This document shows positions 22,301-29,015 of a stretch of 64,000 nt of DNA, in pieces. The position numbers were made by a program, and so were the translations under genes. The stretch's first letter is position 1. Each line of letters starts with the position of its first letter. The notes under the pieces were generated by a model, which did not search any database, was not told the origin of the DNA, and saw nothing but the letters and a program-made list of their open reading frames with translations. Source of the stretch: Brevibacillus dissolubilis (GTDB lineage: Bacteria; Bacillota; Bacilli; Brevibacillales; Brevibacillaceae); assembly GCF_006170445.1 (NCBI RefSeq), contig NZ_VCNA01000002.1, positions 124,001 through 188,000 on the forward strand. Reading direction: 5' to 3'.

Positions 22301-23167
22301 CTCTTGCGGATATTCAGAGTCAATCGGTACGTAGGCTCCTCCAGCTTTTAAGATCGCCAGAATGCCGACGATGACATCCTGTGAGCGGTCCACCATGATC
22401 GCTGCGATTTTTCCCTGCCCGATCCCTTTTGCACGCAGATGATGAGCCAGTCTGTTTGCTTTTTCATTCAGTTGTGAGTATGTAAGGCTTTGATCTTGAT
22501 AGACAACAGCCGTCGCGTCAGGGGTCCGCTCTGCCTGTTCTTCAATCAGCCGATGGATGGTCTTCTCTCTTGGGTAGTCTTTATCGGTCGATTCCTGGAC
22601 AATTTGTTTTAAGCGCAACAGATCCTTGACGGTCGTAAGATTCAGATTTTGATAGAAGTCTCTGTCTCTTGAGTAGTGAAAGCTTCCACCTGATTCCTGC
22701 TTCGCCGGTTGTATCACACCTGAGATGATGTTTTCCCATTCCCGGATAAACAGCTGTTCGATCGCTTCGTTTGCTTTTTGATAGCAGTCAAGCAATGTCT
22801 CATCATCTGCAAAAGAAATCGATTCCTGTACCAAAATCTCCCCGGTGTCTACCGATTCATCGATCAGATGGATGGTGACGCCTTTTGGTGTTTCATCCCA
22901 GACGCTCCAAAATACCGGGTCACGCCCTTTATTCCACGGGAGCATGGATGGATGCAGGTTGATGATGCGGCCCTTAAACTGGGACACGATATCGCTGCCC
23001 AGGATGTAGCCATAGGCATAGCTGACAATGTAATCGACATCGAGCAGCTCTTCTGACGTAGCCTGCAGCTTGTCCCTGCAAATGTCGACACGATAATTCA
23101 AAGACTCTAAATACTGGACAACAGCATTATTCCTGTCGAGAAAAGTCGACAAAAACAAAATCTTCAA
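16334..23167 (-). CDS. lgrA: NRPS, LgrA-like initiation synthetase with formyltransferase domain, F-A-T-C-A-T-E
   Basis: First synthetase of the line, about 2,277 residues. Residues 1-190 form a formyltransferase domain like Met-tRNA formyltransferase, with Asn, His (NLHPS, about residue 72) and Asp (VDTG, about 107) in the places of the catalytic triad. It should formylate the first carrier-bound amino acid, as in LgrA. Then follow A1 (200-700), T1, C (about 800-1220, SHHIVLDGLS), A2 (1235-1720), T2 (LGGDSIKG) and E (1820-2260, HHLVVDGVSW, FNYLGQFD). The A1 code reads DGWFIGGIGK, which looks aliphatic but matches no code I know; A2 reads DVANFAIIYK, the same as module 3 in the next gene. Family resemblance to LgrA of Brevibacillus (fVal-Gly) runs along the whole length. 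A TTG at 23167 is preceded by AGGTGGGGG and matches the usual N-terminus; a GTG at 23179 is the alternative. The downstream gene starts about 30 bp after the stop. Confidence 0.95.
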   Translation of the reverse strand: MKILFLSTFLDRNNAVVQYLESLNYRVDICRDKLQATSEELLDVDYIVSYAYGYILGSDIVSQFKGRIINLHPSMLPWNKGRDPVFWSVWDETPKGVTIHLIDESVDTGEILVQESISFADDETLLDCYQKANEAIEQLFIREWENIISGVIQPAKQESGGSFHYSRDRDFYQNLNLTTVKDLLRLKQIVQESTDKDYPREKTIHRLIEEQAERTPDATAVVYQDQSLTYSQLNEKANRLAHHLRAKGIGQGKIAAIMVDRSQDVIVGILAILKAGGAYVPIDSEYPQERISYILGDCGATVLLTQTPLINQAPFSGEIIDMWEESSYSESIENPAPVTTRDDLAYVIYTSGSTGLAKGVMIKHHNLVNFSCWHADYFDVTEADRTGVYSSFSFDGFLWDVFPYLIAGACLYIIPTEMRYDLEALNQYFEENGITINFFPTAVCEQFLLLQNNSLRVVIAGGDALKGWNEHSSYRLYNGYGPTECTIGTTTYHVDRSYVNTPIGKPIDNARVLILDEKLAIQPVGVEGELFILGEGVGYGYVNRPELTNEKFITNPYTGERMYRTGDIARWLPDGNVEYLGRIDNLVKIRGYRIEPGEVESFLIQHPKVKLGAVGVKEDENKHKYLVGYYVTDEELSPSELRVELAEGLPDYMMPRFFIQLDELPLTPNGKVDRRALPDVDAGLLAQQAQEYIAPTDELEEKIAAIWSAVLGVAQISVTDSFLECGGDSIKVIQLIHQMRANGFELTYEQLFTYPSIRKLKPVLQQQVTQNVRPITKALEQSSYEVSSVERRMYAIQLQDPESIAYNVTFQVELTSELTPEALEAALQQIVARHEGFRSTYHLADGRVVKKINTHSDFTLMREQTTTIGVPAILQKLVQPFDLAEGPLLRACLITTEHQSILWIDSHHIVLDGLSKSIFLRELQELLDQKELAPIDLTYTDFVYWQQEWEQSDDYQNQLTYWQNRLQDELPVTALPTKKRPLEMTYDGAVKTLILPAEVTKKIKDLAASHDVTLYMMLLTMVSTWLSKYSRDESQVVVGTVMDGRQHPDIFPVIGMFVNTLPMLVTVDDEGDLSTNLQQVKRIVLQALQNQYVPFEKIVEVSSARRENNRHPLFDVMFILQNTPGYGLEDRQQHINNGISKFDLTLEAEEKHNELHIMWEYNTNLFSEEMLIQLMKQFHHILKQMISGTGQPVKELRLITDGQQDELFQLVNDTARAYPTDRTVQQIFESLAETTPDRIALVCDNQTVTYRELNERANQLAHTLREFGVQPEDLVSILVERSVEMLVGIFGILKAGAAYLPIDPENPEDRIAYIVQDSQSKCLLTQNRHMAKVKVTVPVFDLNDSRTYAEETSNLPTVNQLNHLAYVIYTSGSTGKPKGVMIEHASLMNILHALQEEYPFLPDDAYLLKTTYTFDVSVAEIFGWVMGHGRLVILEPGAEKNPMQIWQTIVEHQVTHTNFVPSMLSPFVDYVERPERSRLRYIFAAGEAIPADLVQNVYQVLPDVKLENIYGPTESTIYATKYALPKGLVEHPVPIGKPLANIQMYILSKEDQMLPIGVLGELCIAGTSLARGYLNNQALTDEKFVPHPFEPGKKLYRTGDLARFREDGEIEYLGRIDHQVKIRGYRIELDEIRNQLIQEDSIRDAVVMARTDQNGQAYLCGYLLSDREWTVGELRELLRKELPDYMIPAHFVQMEQFPLTSSGKIDRKALPEPNDSVQRGVEYFAPRTKTEEQVAQIWADVLGLEKVGILDNFFELGGDSIKGLQIMSRLHKLHLQMLVKDLFKYPTISQLVPHLVSSQLTIDQQAVTGEVLLTPIQRYFFDRVKTDAHHWNQAMMIYRKEGFDLTLVKQTMEKIVEHHDALRMVYRVNENEVVQINRGLKEGELYSCQVYDLTHSDILDAARQIEEEATRVQAGISLDEGPLVKVALFQTQDGDHLLIAIHHLVVDGVSWRILFEDFGTGYQQAAEGKPILFQEKTHSFQTWAQELQQYANSKKMQQELDYWKNIEAIPTEPLPTDQTAASNLEKDTRTATVQLTAEETQNLLRHAHQAYQTEINDLLLVALGLTFKEWTGSSTVKVFMEGHGREDVIKGISIARTIGWFTSLFPVALDMASGQPLSDQIKQVKETIRAIPHKGIGYSILKYLSSQEWTGDFAGQPKPEIVFNYLGQFDTDLNTELFSRSELSTGAVFGSNCERMHKLDMYAMTVGGQLTIHVNYNSHEYAEQTMNQLLNRFAAHLAAVTAHCMGKESAELTPSDMSDKELTMEEMDDIFDLIGDL

Positions 23168-23182
23168 AAGGACCCCCACCTA

Positions 23183-23244
23183 TTGACAATTTTTTTGACA
23201 TAACCCTAGTTAATTTGACAAAAAAATCTAGATATATATATAAT
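23183..23244 (+). promoter_or_regulatory. SigA-type promoter for the ABC exporter, with three TTGACA copies
   Basis: TTGACA at 23215-23220 and TATAAT at 23239-23244 are both perfect consensus, 18 bp apart. Two more TTGACA hexamers lie just upstream (23183-23188 and 23195-23200) without a convincing -10. The 5' leader to the ABC gene would be about 200 nt. The region is shared with the divergent synthetase gene, for which only weak minus-strand hexamers are visible. Confidence 0.7.
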
Positions 23245-23392
23245 TAATATTGTTTCCTGAACGTAAACATATTTCCCATATCCGAAATATCAATAACATT
23301 AATATACTTAGCAAAAAATAGAAAGTAAAGATAATCATCTATTAATTTTGTTAGTTTTTTTGAAAAAAGGGTCTTTAAGGGAGGTGTTTTCT

Positions 23393-23420
23393 GTTACGAT
23401 AGGACAAGCGGGTTACGATA
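23393..23420 (+). repeat. Direct repeat GTTACGATA in the leader of the ABC genes
   Basis: GTTACGATA occurs at 23393-23401 and again at 23412-23420, a 19-bp period (nearly two helical turns), 35-60 bp before the start codon. It may be a regulator site; no regulator gene is nearby. Confidence 0.35.
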
Positions 23421-23453
23421 TTATTTAGCAACAAAGGAAAAAAGGAGGTCGTT

Positions 23454-24392
23454 ATGATGGAAACTGTCATCCAAATTGAGAATCTATGTAAATCTTTTGG
23501 AGACAATCACGTACTAAACAACATTTCACTATCCATTCCGAAAGGTTCCGTTTTTGGACTGCTTGGTCCCAATGGTGCCGGTAAAACTACGACGATGCGT
23601 ATCATGTCCTGCCTGATCGAGCCTACATCAGGTGAGATTACCATCCTCGGCAAAAAAATCAGCACCAACAAAGACGATATCCGCAGACTGATCGGCTGTG
23701 TCACGGAATCCCCAGGCATTTATGATAAATTGTCAGTCTGGGATAACCTCGATTTTATTGCGGCATGCCATGATATCCCTGAACCGAAGCGCTCGGCCCG
23801 CATCGAAGAGCTGCTCCGTCAGTTTGACCTGTGGGAAAAACGCGATGCCCATGCCAGCAGCCTGTCGAAAGGGATGAAGCAAAAGGTGTCGATTATCAGT
23901 GCCCTGCTGCATGATCCTGACGTTCTCTTCTTCGACGAGGTAACCGCTAACTTGGACCCTGTGAGCATCCGCAAGCTCAAAGACATGATCCGCAACTGGG
24001 CAGCCAACGGGAAAACGATTATTTTCTGTTCCCATGTTCTCTCTGAAATTGACGAGCTGTGCAACGAATTTGCGATCATCCGAAAACATGTCATCAGTCT
24101 GACTACCCCGCAGCAATTCAGGGAAGAATGGTCTGTCTATAATGTCGAGCTGGAGCTTGCCTCCCACCATGATCAGGCAGAGCGTATCCTTGCACAGATG
24201 CCGGAGGTTCTCTCCCACCAACGTGTGGACAATCGTTTCCAGATCAAAATCGACAATCCGGATACCTCGAATCAGTTGTTGCTCAAGCAGCTTGTAAGTG
24301 CAGATATCCCTGTTACGTACATAGAAAAACTATCGGTGTCACTGGAAGATTCATATCTATCCCTTTTACAAAAAGTACAGGAGGGAAAATAG
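23454..24392 (+). CDS. ABC transporter ATP-binding protein
   Basis: A 312-residue ATPase subunit of an ABC-2 type exporter (CcmA/NatA-like). Visible motifs are Walker A GPNGAGKTT (residues 38-46), the signature SLSKGMKQKVS (about 137) and Walker B VLFFDEV followed by the H-loop in FCSHVLSE. The C-terminal 80 residues are the usual variable tail of this family. AAGGAGG sits 5 nt before ATG 23454 (8 nt before a second ATG at 23457). It is transcribed away from the LgrA-like gene and directly abuts its permease partner. The location suggests export of, or resistance to, the gramicidin-like product; the substrate cannot be read from sequence. Confidence 0.93.
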   Translation: MMETVIQIENLCKSFGDNHVLNNISLSIPKGSVFGLLGPNGAGKTTTMRIMSCLIEPTSGEITILGKKISTNKDDIRRLIGCVTESPGIYDKLSVWDNLDFIAACHDIPEPKRSARIEELLRQFDLWEKRDAHASSLSKGMKQKVSIISALLHDPDVLFFDEVTANLDPVSIRKLKDMIRNWAANGKTIIFCSHVLSEIDELCNEFAIIRKHVISLTTPQQFREEWSVYNVELELASHHDQAERILAQMPEVLSHQRVDNRFQIKIDNPDTSNQLLLKQLVSADIPVTYIEKLSVSLEDSYLSLLQKVQEGK

Positions 24393-25160
24393 ATGCCTAC
24401 ACATGTCATTAAGCGTGAATGGAAAGAAGTCTTCGCTTCTAAATCACTGCTGGTCACCAACTTGTTGGCCCCGCTCATTATTCTGGGACTGGCCATTCTG
24501 ACCACCAGCTCAGCTCAGAACGCTCAGCTTGAATTCATCCTCAATACGGTCAAGCTGATGAACCCGATGCTCAATGTCCTCGATTCCCAAGGTCCTATCG
24601 TGATCGGCCGATTCTACTTCCTGGTCTTCTTGATCGTTCCGGCGATGCTGCCGCTGACACTGGCGACCAGCAGTATTATCACCGAGAAAATGACAGGCTC
24701 TCTGGAGACGGTCCTCGTCACCCCGATCTCTACCAAACAGTTTTTGCTCGGAAAAATCCTGGCGTTCTCCATCCCGTCCGTCGTCGTGACATGGGTGATC
24801 CAGGCAATCTTCCTGGTGTTCATCTTCACCAGCTATGCTGATGCTGCCCTATTCTTCCCTGTCACGTTCATCGCATCGATGGTGGTACTCGCTCCCCTGC
24901 TCTCTCTGATTGCGGTTACGCTGAGTGTCATCGTCTCCTCCCGTGTGAGCAACATCTCTGCTGCTCAACAGTTCGGGATCATCATCGTCCTGCCGATCCT
25001 CGGTATGGCGATCAGCCAAGTGATCTTCTTGTCCATGATGTCCAATCCATTGGTCTATATGGCGATCGTGCTGGTCTGTTCTGTCATCGCTATTGTCACC
25101 TTCCAAGTGAGTGTCAAGCTGTTCAGCCGCGAAAACATCATCAGCAATTGGAAAGCCTAA
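24393..25160 (+). CDS. ABC-2 type transporter permease
   Basis: A 255-residue membrane protein with about six hydrophobic segments and the ABC-2 layout: a long first extracellular region after helix 1, then ITEKMTGSLETVLVTPIS as the conserved cytoplasmic coupling motif. Its ATG follows the TAG of the ATPase gene with no gap, and an AGGAGG-type site lies inside the end of that gene, so the two are co-translated and should form one exporter. A strong hairpin terminator follows 40 bp downstream. The substrate is unknown; proximity to the synthetase genes suggests the peptide or another membrane-active compound. Confidence 0.9.
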   Translation: MPTHVIKREWKEVFASKSLLVTNLLAPLIILGLAILTTSSAQNAQLEFILNTVKLMNPMLNVLDSQGPIVIGRFYFLVFLIVPAMLPLTLATSSIITEKMTGSLETVLVTPISTKQFLLGKILAFSIPSVVVTWVIQAIFLVFIFTSYADAALFFPVTFIASMVVLAPLLSLIAVTLSVIVSSRVSNISAAQQFGIIIVLPILGMAISQVIFLSMMSNPLVYMAIVLVCSVIAIVTFQVSVKLFSRENIISNWKA

Positions 25161-25198
25161 TCCGCTCCCATTCACTTGTGGTAGTATGATCGAAACAA

Positions 25199-25250
25199 AA
25201 AAAAGCTGGTATCTCGTCGAAGCTTACTCGATTGAGATACCAGCTTTTTT
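25199..25250. terminator. Bidirectional Rho-independent terminator
   Basis: AAAAGCTGGTATCTC pairs with GAGATACCAGCTTTTTT around an 18-nt loop, with A-run and T-run on opposite sides. It serves the ABC genes (plus) and the aldo/keto reductase operon (minus). Confidence 0.92.
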
Positions 25251-25277
25251 GTTGTGTGTATGTGATGGTTATTGGCT

Positions 25278-26819
25278 CTAGATGACCTGCTGGAGACGGT
25301 CTGTCAGCTTCTGCCACTCTGTCTCGCTCATAGAGAGGTCCAGCGGCTTTCTCAGCTCGGCTAAGACGTCTTCGACATAATTCTCCCTTCTCATCCCTAC
25401 AAGGGCACAGTGGACCTCTGGAGTGGCTCTGAGAATGCGTACAGCAAGCTGACTCAGTGTCTCTGCGGCACCCCATGCAGGGTCAAGCTGGGCCACCTGT
25501 TGCTTGATCTCCTGTACACGCTGATAGTCTTTTGGCATGTAGTAGAAGTTCATCGCCTCAATCGTCTGGACGACTGTAGCCCGATAGAAAGAGATCCATG
25601 CCTGGACAGGTGCATCCAGTTTGCCCAGCTCCGCTAAGAGATTCTCCAGCTCATCGACGGCTGGAAGGAAAAAGCTGGTCTCCGTGGTTTTAACATTGAA
25701 GCTGGAGTACAGTTTTTTCCAGTATTTACGGATGAGGATACCCGTGGTCACCTTTTGTCTGATCTTCTTCTGTTCCTCTTCTGCTAGTTCGAGGGCAGGC
25801 AGCAGCTCTTCGATAAAGACGTCCTCTGCCTCTTCCACTTCCTCGATGCTTGCCATGACGAGCTGGTTGGCCTTCTTGTCATCCAGCTGCTGGGCAGGGT
25901 CCCACTTGACCTCGGTGAGGCGGAACGCTTTTTCACGTTGGATGACGTCAAAGGAACGATTGGTGATGACACCCAGCTGTTTCTCTTGGGTAAACTGTAG
26001 GACGCCTCGGTTGTCTGTCTGGTTTTTCTCCAGAAATGCCCCTGTTTCAATCAGGTTGAACGGAAATTGAACGATTTTGAAATGGTGGTTCGGCGAAATA
26101 GACTCCGCGATCTCCCACAACTTTTCCAGTGGGGTGAATTCGTACTCGGTTGACTTGATCGGGAAGGTGTTGGAGCTGACACCATAGCACTGGATGCGGC
26201 CGCGCTCTACTTCCTGCTCCAGATGACGGAAGGCCAGCTCCATGCGACGGAGGAACTCTTGTGAAGCTTCCTGTTCGTCTACCTTGTTCATTTTGGCCCA
26301 CATCAGATAATATTCGGGATTGTGCAGCAAATAGCCGTCAAGCGTAGACAGCTGGAGACGCTCCAGGCTTCTCGTCAGTTGATCCTCAAGATATTCAGGA
26401 TGGATACAGAGACTAAAGCCATTCGGAGTGGAGATCCAATCCGGATAGGGTGCCTCCTCGCCTCCTTTTGCGATGGAGAGCTGGTAGTCCTCCCCTTGGA
26501 CAATCCCCGCTTTGGAGATTACGACTACCTGCTCGCGCGCGATCTTCTCTTCGCTGATCAGCGCAGACAGTACGTTGCCGATCACTTTTTCCGAGCTGCC
26601 GTTGGTATACATGGCGCTGGTGTCGATCAGATTGATGCCTTCGAGGATAGACTTGCAAAGTGACTGGTGATGGCGTTCATCGGACTCCTCGATCCGGTAC
26701 GCACCATAACCGACTTGGCTGATCCAGACGCCAAAGCTTCCCAGCTGATTATAGGTTTGGAGCGGGTTCGCCTGTGCCAGACGAAGCGTTCCCTCCTGTG
26801 TAGCGATACCTGTGATCAT
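25278..26819 (-). CDS. Aldo/keto reductase with a large insertion
   Basis: A 513-residue NAD(P)H-dependent aldo/keto reductase; usual members have about 320. The catalytic tetrad is present: Asp66 and Tyr71 (in LIDTSAMYTN), Lys103 (VVVISKAG) and His166 (YLLHNPE). The normal last barrel unit (LAVRILRATPEVHCALVGMR, cofactor-binding end) appears only near residue 465, so about 150 mostly helical, charged residues are inserted before it. The ATG at 26819 has AGGAGGT 5 nt upstream; an upstream TTG (26840) would contain that site. It is last in an operon with a type II thioesterase and an RND pump, next to gramicidin-type synthetases. Linear gramicidin needs a free-standing aldoreductase (LgrE) to finish reduction of the terminal aldehyde, so this enzyme is a candidate for that job. 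That role is inference. Confidence 0.85.
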   Translation of the reverse strand: MITGIATQEGTLRLAQANPLQTYNQLGSFGVWISQVGYGAYRIEESDERHHQSLCKSILEGINLIDTSAMYTNGSSEKVIGNVLSALISEEKIAREQVVVISKAGIVQGEDYQLSIAKGGEEAPYPDWISTPNGFSLCIHPEYLEDQLTRSLERLQLSTLDGYLLHNPEYYLMWAKMNKVDEQEASQEFLRRMELAFRHLEQEVERGRIQCYGVSSNTFPIKSTEYEFTPLEKLWEIAESISPNHHFKIVQFPFNLIETGAFLEKNQTDNRGVLQFTQEKQLGVITNRSFDVIQREKAFRLTEVKWDPAQQLDDKKANQLVMASIEEVEEAEDVFIEELLPALELAEEEQKKIRQKVTTGILIRKYWKKLYSSFNVKTTETSFFLPAVDELENLLAELGKLDAPVQAWISFYRATVVQTIEAMNFYYMPKDYQRVQEIKQQVAQLDPAWGAAETLSQLAVRILRATPEVHCALVGMRRENYVEDVLAELRKPLDLSMSETEWQKLTDRLQQVI

Positions 26820-26836
26820 ATGTACCTCCTGATTGA

Positions 26837-27607
26837 TCAATATTTTCGGAGCAAATCCTCCAAGATTGCGCGGATGATTCGCAGCACGTCTTTTTCTTGG
26901 CTATGGATGAAGAAGTGATCACCTTCGAGCATATAGGCACGGAAGGCTCCTGTGGTCTGTTCCTTCCACCCCTGAATCTCTTTGACACTGATATCGGGGT
27001 CCTGCCATCCGCCAAAAGCGGTGATCGGGCAGGTGAACGGCTCTCCCTGCTGATACACATATTGTTCGGCGAGGGTAAAATCAGCCTTGAGCATCGGCAG
27101 CATCAGCTCCATCAGCTCGGCGTGTTCGATCAGCTCCTTGGGAGTTCCATTGAGCTTGGTCAATTCGGCCATAAACTCAGGGTCAGGCAGATGATGGATG
27201 ATCGGACCCGGGTCTGGCATATGCGGCGCATGAAAACCGGCCATAAGCAGATGTACCGGCTCTAATGCATATAGCTTCCTCACATATCTCGCCAGCTCGA
27301 AGCTGATCAAAGCTCCCATGCTATGTCCCATGAAGACAAACGGTCGATCTAAGAGTGGTCGGATCGCCTCTGCGATATCTGGAATCAGCGCATGCAGCTC
27401 ATGGTACGGAGGCTCGTGAAAACGCGTGCTTCGGCCCGGCAGCTGGATCGGGCAGACCGCCACCTGTGCGGGCAGCTGCTTTAGCCAATCTTTGTACATG
27501 CCTGCATTCCCTCCGGCGTAATGGAAGCAAAAGAGAATCAGCTTCGTATCAGGCTGGATGTTGGAAAAGGGCATCCAGCTGTTTTTTTCCGTTTCAGTCG
27601 TTCTCAT
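26837..27607 (-). CDS. Type II thioesterase of the NRPS locus
   Basis: A 256-residue alpha/beta hydrolase of the external (type II) thioesterase family, which clears misacylated or blocked phosphopantetheine arms of NRPS carrier domains. The nucleophile is Ser96 in GHSMGA, with the Asp in GGWQDPDIS and the His in GDHFFI completing the triad; the oxyanion region FHYAGGNA is typical. GGGGTGA precedes the ATG by 6 nt. The stop is 17 bp from the reductase ATG downstream, and the adaptor gene ends 40 bp upstream, so it sits in the middle of the pump-thioesterase-reductase operon. The most likely client is the divergent gramicidin-like line. Confidence 0.93.
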   Translation of the reverse strand: MRTTETEKNSWMPFSNIQPDTKLILFCFHYAGGNAGMYKDWLKQLPAQVAVCPIQLPGRSTRFHEPPYHELHALIPDIAEAIRPLLDRPFVFMGHSMGALISFELARYVRKLYALEPVHLLMAGFHAPHMPDPGPIIHHLPDPEFMAELTKLNGTPKELIEHAELMELMLPMLKADFTLAEQYVYQQGEPFTCPITAFGGWQDPDISVKEIQGWKEQTTGAFRAYMLEGDHFFIHSQEKDVLRIIRAILEDLLRKY

Positions 27608-27647
27608 CGTTGTTCACCCCGTGCAGTTGGATTTCGTGTGGTTACAT

Positions 27648-28991
27648 TTACGGTACAATACGGATTTTGGCTTTATCCTTGAGCTGGGACTGGCCTGTGA
27701 TGACGACTTGGTCACCGGCAGATACACCGGATTGGACGAGAGCTTGGGAGGTTCCTTTGGACTGGATGGTAATCTCCTTCTGCACGACACGCTCCCCTTG
27801 TACGACGAATACGACACTCTTGCCAGCTTGATCAAGAATCGCTTCGGTCGGGATCAGAATCCCCTCTTCGCCGCCGTTGATCTGAACCTCGGCTTTGAGA
27901 CCAGCCAACAGTTCTCCTTTTGGATTGGGCACTTCCAGCTCAACAGGGAACAGCTTGGATTGCTCGGAGGAGCTTAGCCCGATGTATTTCACTTTTCCTT
28001 TGATCTTTTTGCCTTTGGAAGCGATATAGATATCCAGCTCCGCACCTGTCTGGAACTTGGAGAGCATCTGCTCGGTCACGTTAATCTTGACAATCGCCGG
28101 AGAGAGATTGATCACCGTAGCGATTGCCTTCTGCGAGTGGACGGTATCGCCCTCCTCTACGCTGATGTCGGTGATGATCCCGTCTACCGTTGATTTGATC
28201 AGCGTGTTGCTCAGGGCATTTTTGGCTTTGCTCAGTTCCACTTGGGCTTGTTTGAGAGTCGCTTGGGTCACGCGTGAGTTTTTGCTGGCTTGCTGGTATT
28301 GGGTCTTCGCTTGAATCAGGGCTGTCTCTGCCTGTTCCCGCTGTGTCTCATACTGGGCCAGTGATTGCAGGTAGATGGTACGGGCCGAATCCAGCTCACC
28401 CTTGGAGATGGCTTGCTGGTTATACATCGCCTGCGCACGGTCGTATGTATCCTTGGCCAGACTGCTCAGATGCTTGGTGGAGTTCACGATATTTTGATAA
28501 TTTTCTTCGGCGATCTGCACCTGCTGTCTCGCCAGTTCAGCAGAGGTGCCAAGACTTTGGCTCTGGTTGACCCGGCTGGATGATTCGATGTTGGCTTGCG
28601 CTACGCTTAGCTGGGCCTCTGCCTGCTGGACGGAGAGCAGGGTCTCTGCCTGATCCAGCTGGGCGATGACTTGTCCTTTTTTGACAGTATCTCCCTTTTT
28701 CACCAAGAGCGTGGCGATGGTGCCGGGGACTTTGGCATAGAGACTGATGTTGGTATTGGGAAACACTTCACCCAGCAGCTTTTCGGAGTCGCTTAATACC
28801 CCTGTTTTGACCTGGGCTACCTTGACGTCAATCGCATTTTCGGCGGTCACGATGGTAGCTTCGGAGCTTGAGGACTTCTCTTCTTTCTGTTGATTGTTGC
28901 TTGGATTCACGGCCGCTTCCGAGCACCCTGTCACGACAGTGGCGCAGACCAGAACGGCCAATCCTTTATTCAATAATGTTGGAAATTTCAT
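27648..28991 (-). CDS. RND efflux membrane-fusion adaptor lipoprotein
   Basis: A 447-residue HlyD/AcrA-type adaptor. The N-terminus is a lipoprotein signal with lipobox VVTGC, as expected where the adaptor is anchored outside the cytoplasmic membrane. A barrel-sandwich (lipoyl-like) half (YAKVPGTIATLLVKKGDTVKKG) is followed by a long alpha-helical hairpin rich in Gln and Ala (about 120-260), the second lipoyl half (STVDGIITDISVEEGDTV) and a beta-barrel and membrane-proximal domain. GGAGGG lies upstream of the ATG. It directly follows the RND pump gene (24 bp gap) and should work with it. Confidence 0.93.
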   Translation of the reverse strand: MKFPTLLNKGLAVLVCATVVTGCSEAAVNPSNNQQKEEKSSSSEATIVTAENAIDVKVAQVKTGVLSDSEKLLGEVFPNTNISLYAKVPGTIATLLVKKGDTVKKGQVIAQLDQAETLLSVQQAEAQLSVAQANIESSSRVNQSQSLGTSAELARQQVQIAEENYQNIVNSTKHLSSLAKDTYDRAQAMYNQQAISKGELDSARTIYLQSLAQYETQREQAETALIQAKTQYQQASKNSRVTQATLKQAQVELSKAKNALSNTLIKSTVDGIITDISVEEGDTVHSQKAIATVINLSPAIVKINVTEQMLSKFQTGAELDIYIASKGKKIKGKVKYIGLSSSEQSKLFPVELEVPNPKGELLAGLKAEVQINGGEEGILIPTEAILDQAGKSVVFVVQGERVVQKEITIQSKGTSQALVQSGVSAGDQVVITGQSQLKDKAKIRIVP

Positions 28992-29015
28992 ACCAGGCCC
29001 TCCCCCTCATCAGCA

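Noticed and set aside
25278-26819. Firm naming of the aldo/keto reductase as LgrE
   Set aside because: Position differs from the Brevibacillus cluster and the terminal synthetase is not in view, so only a candidate role is given.
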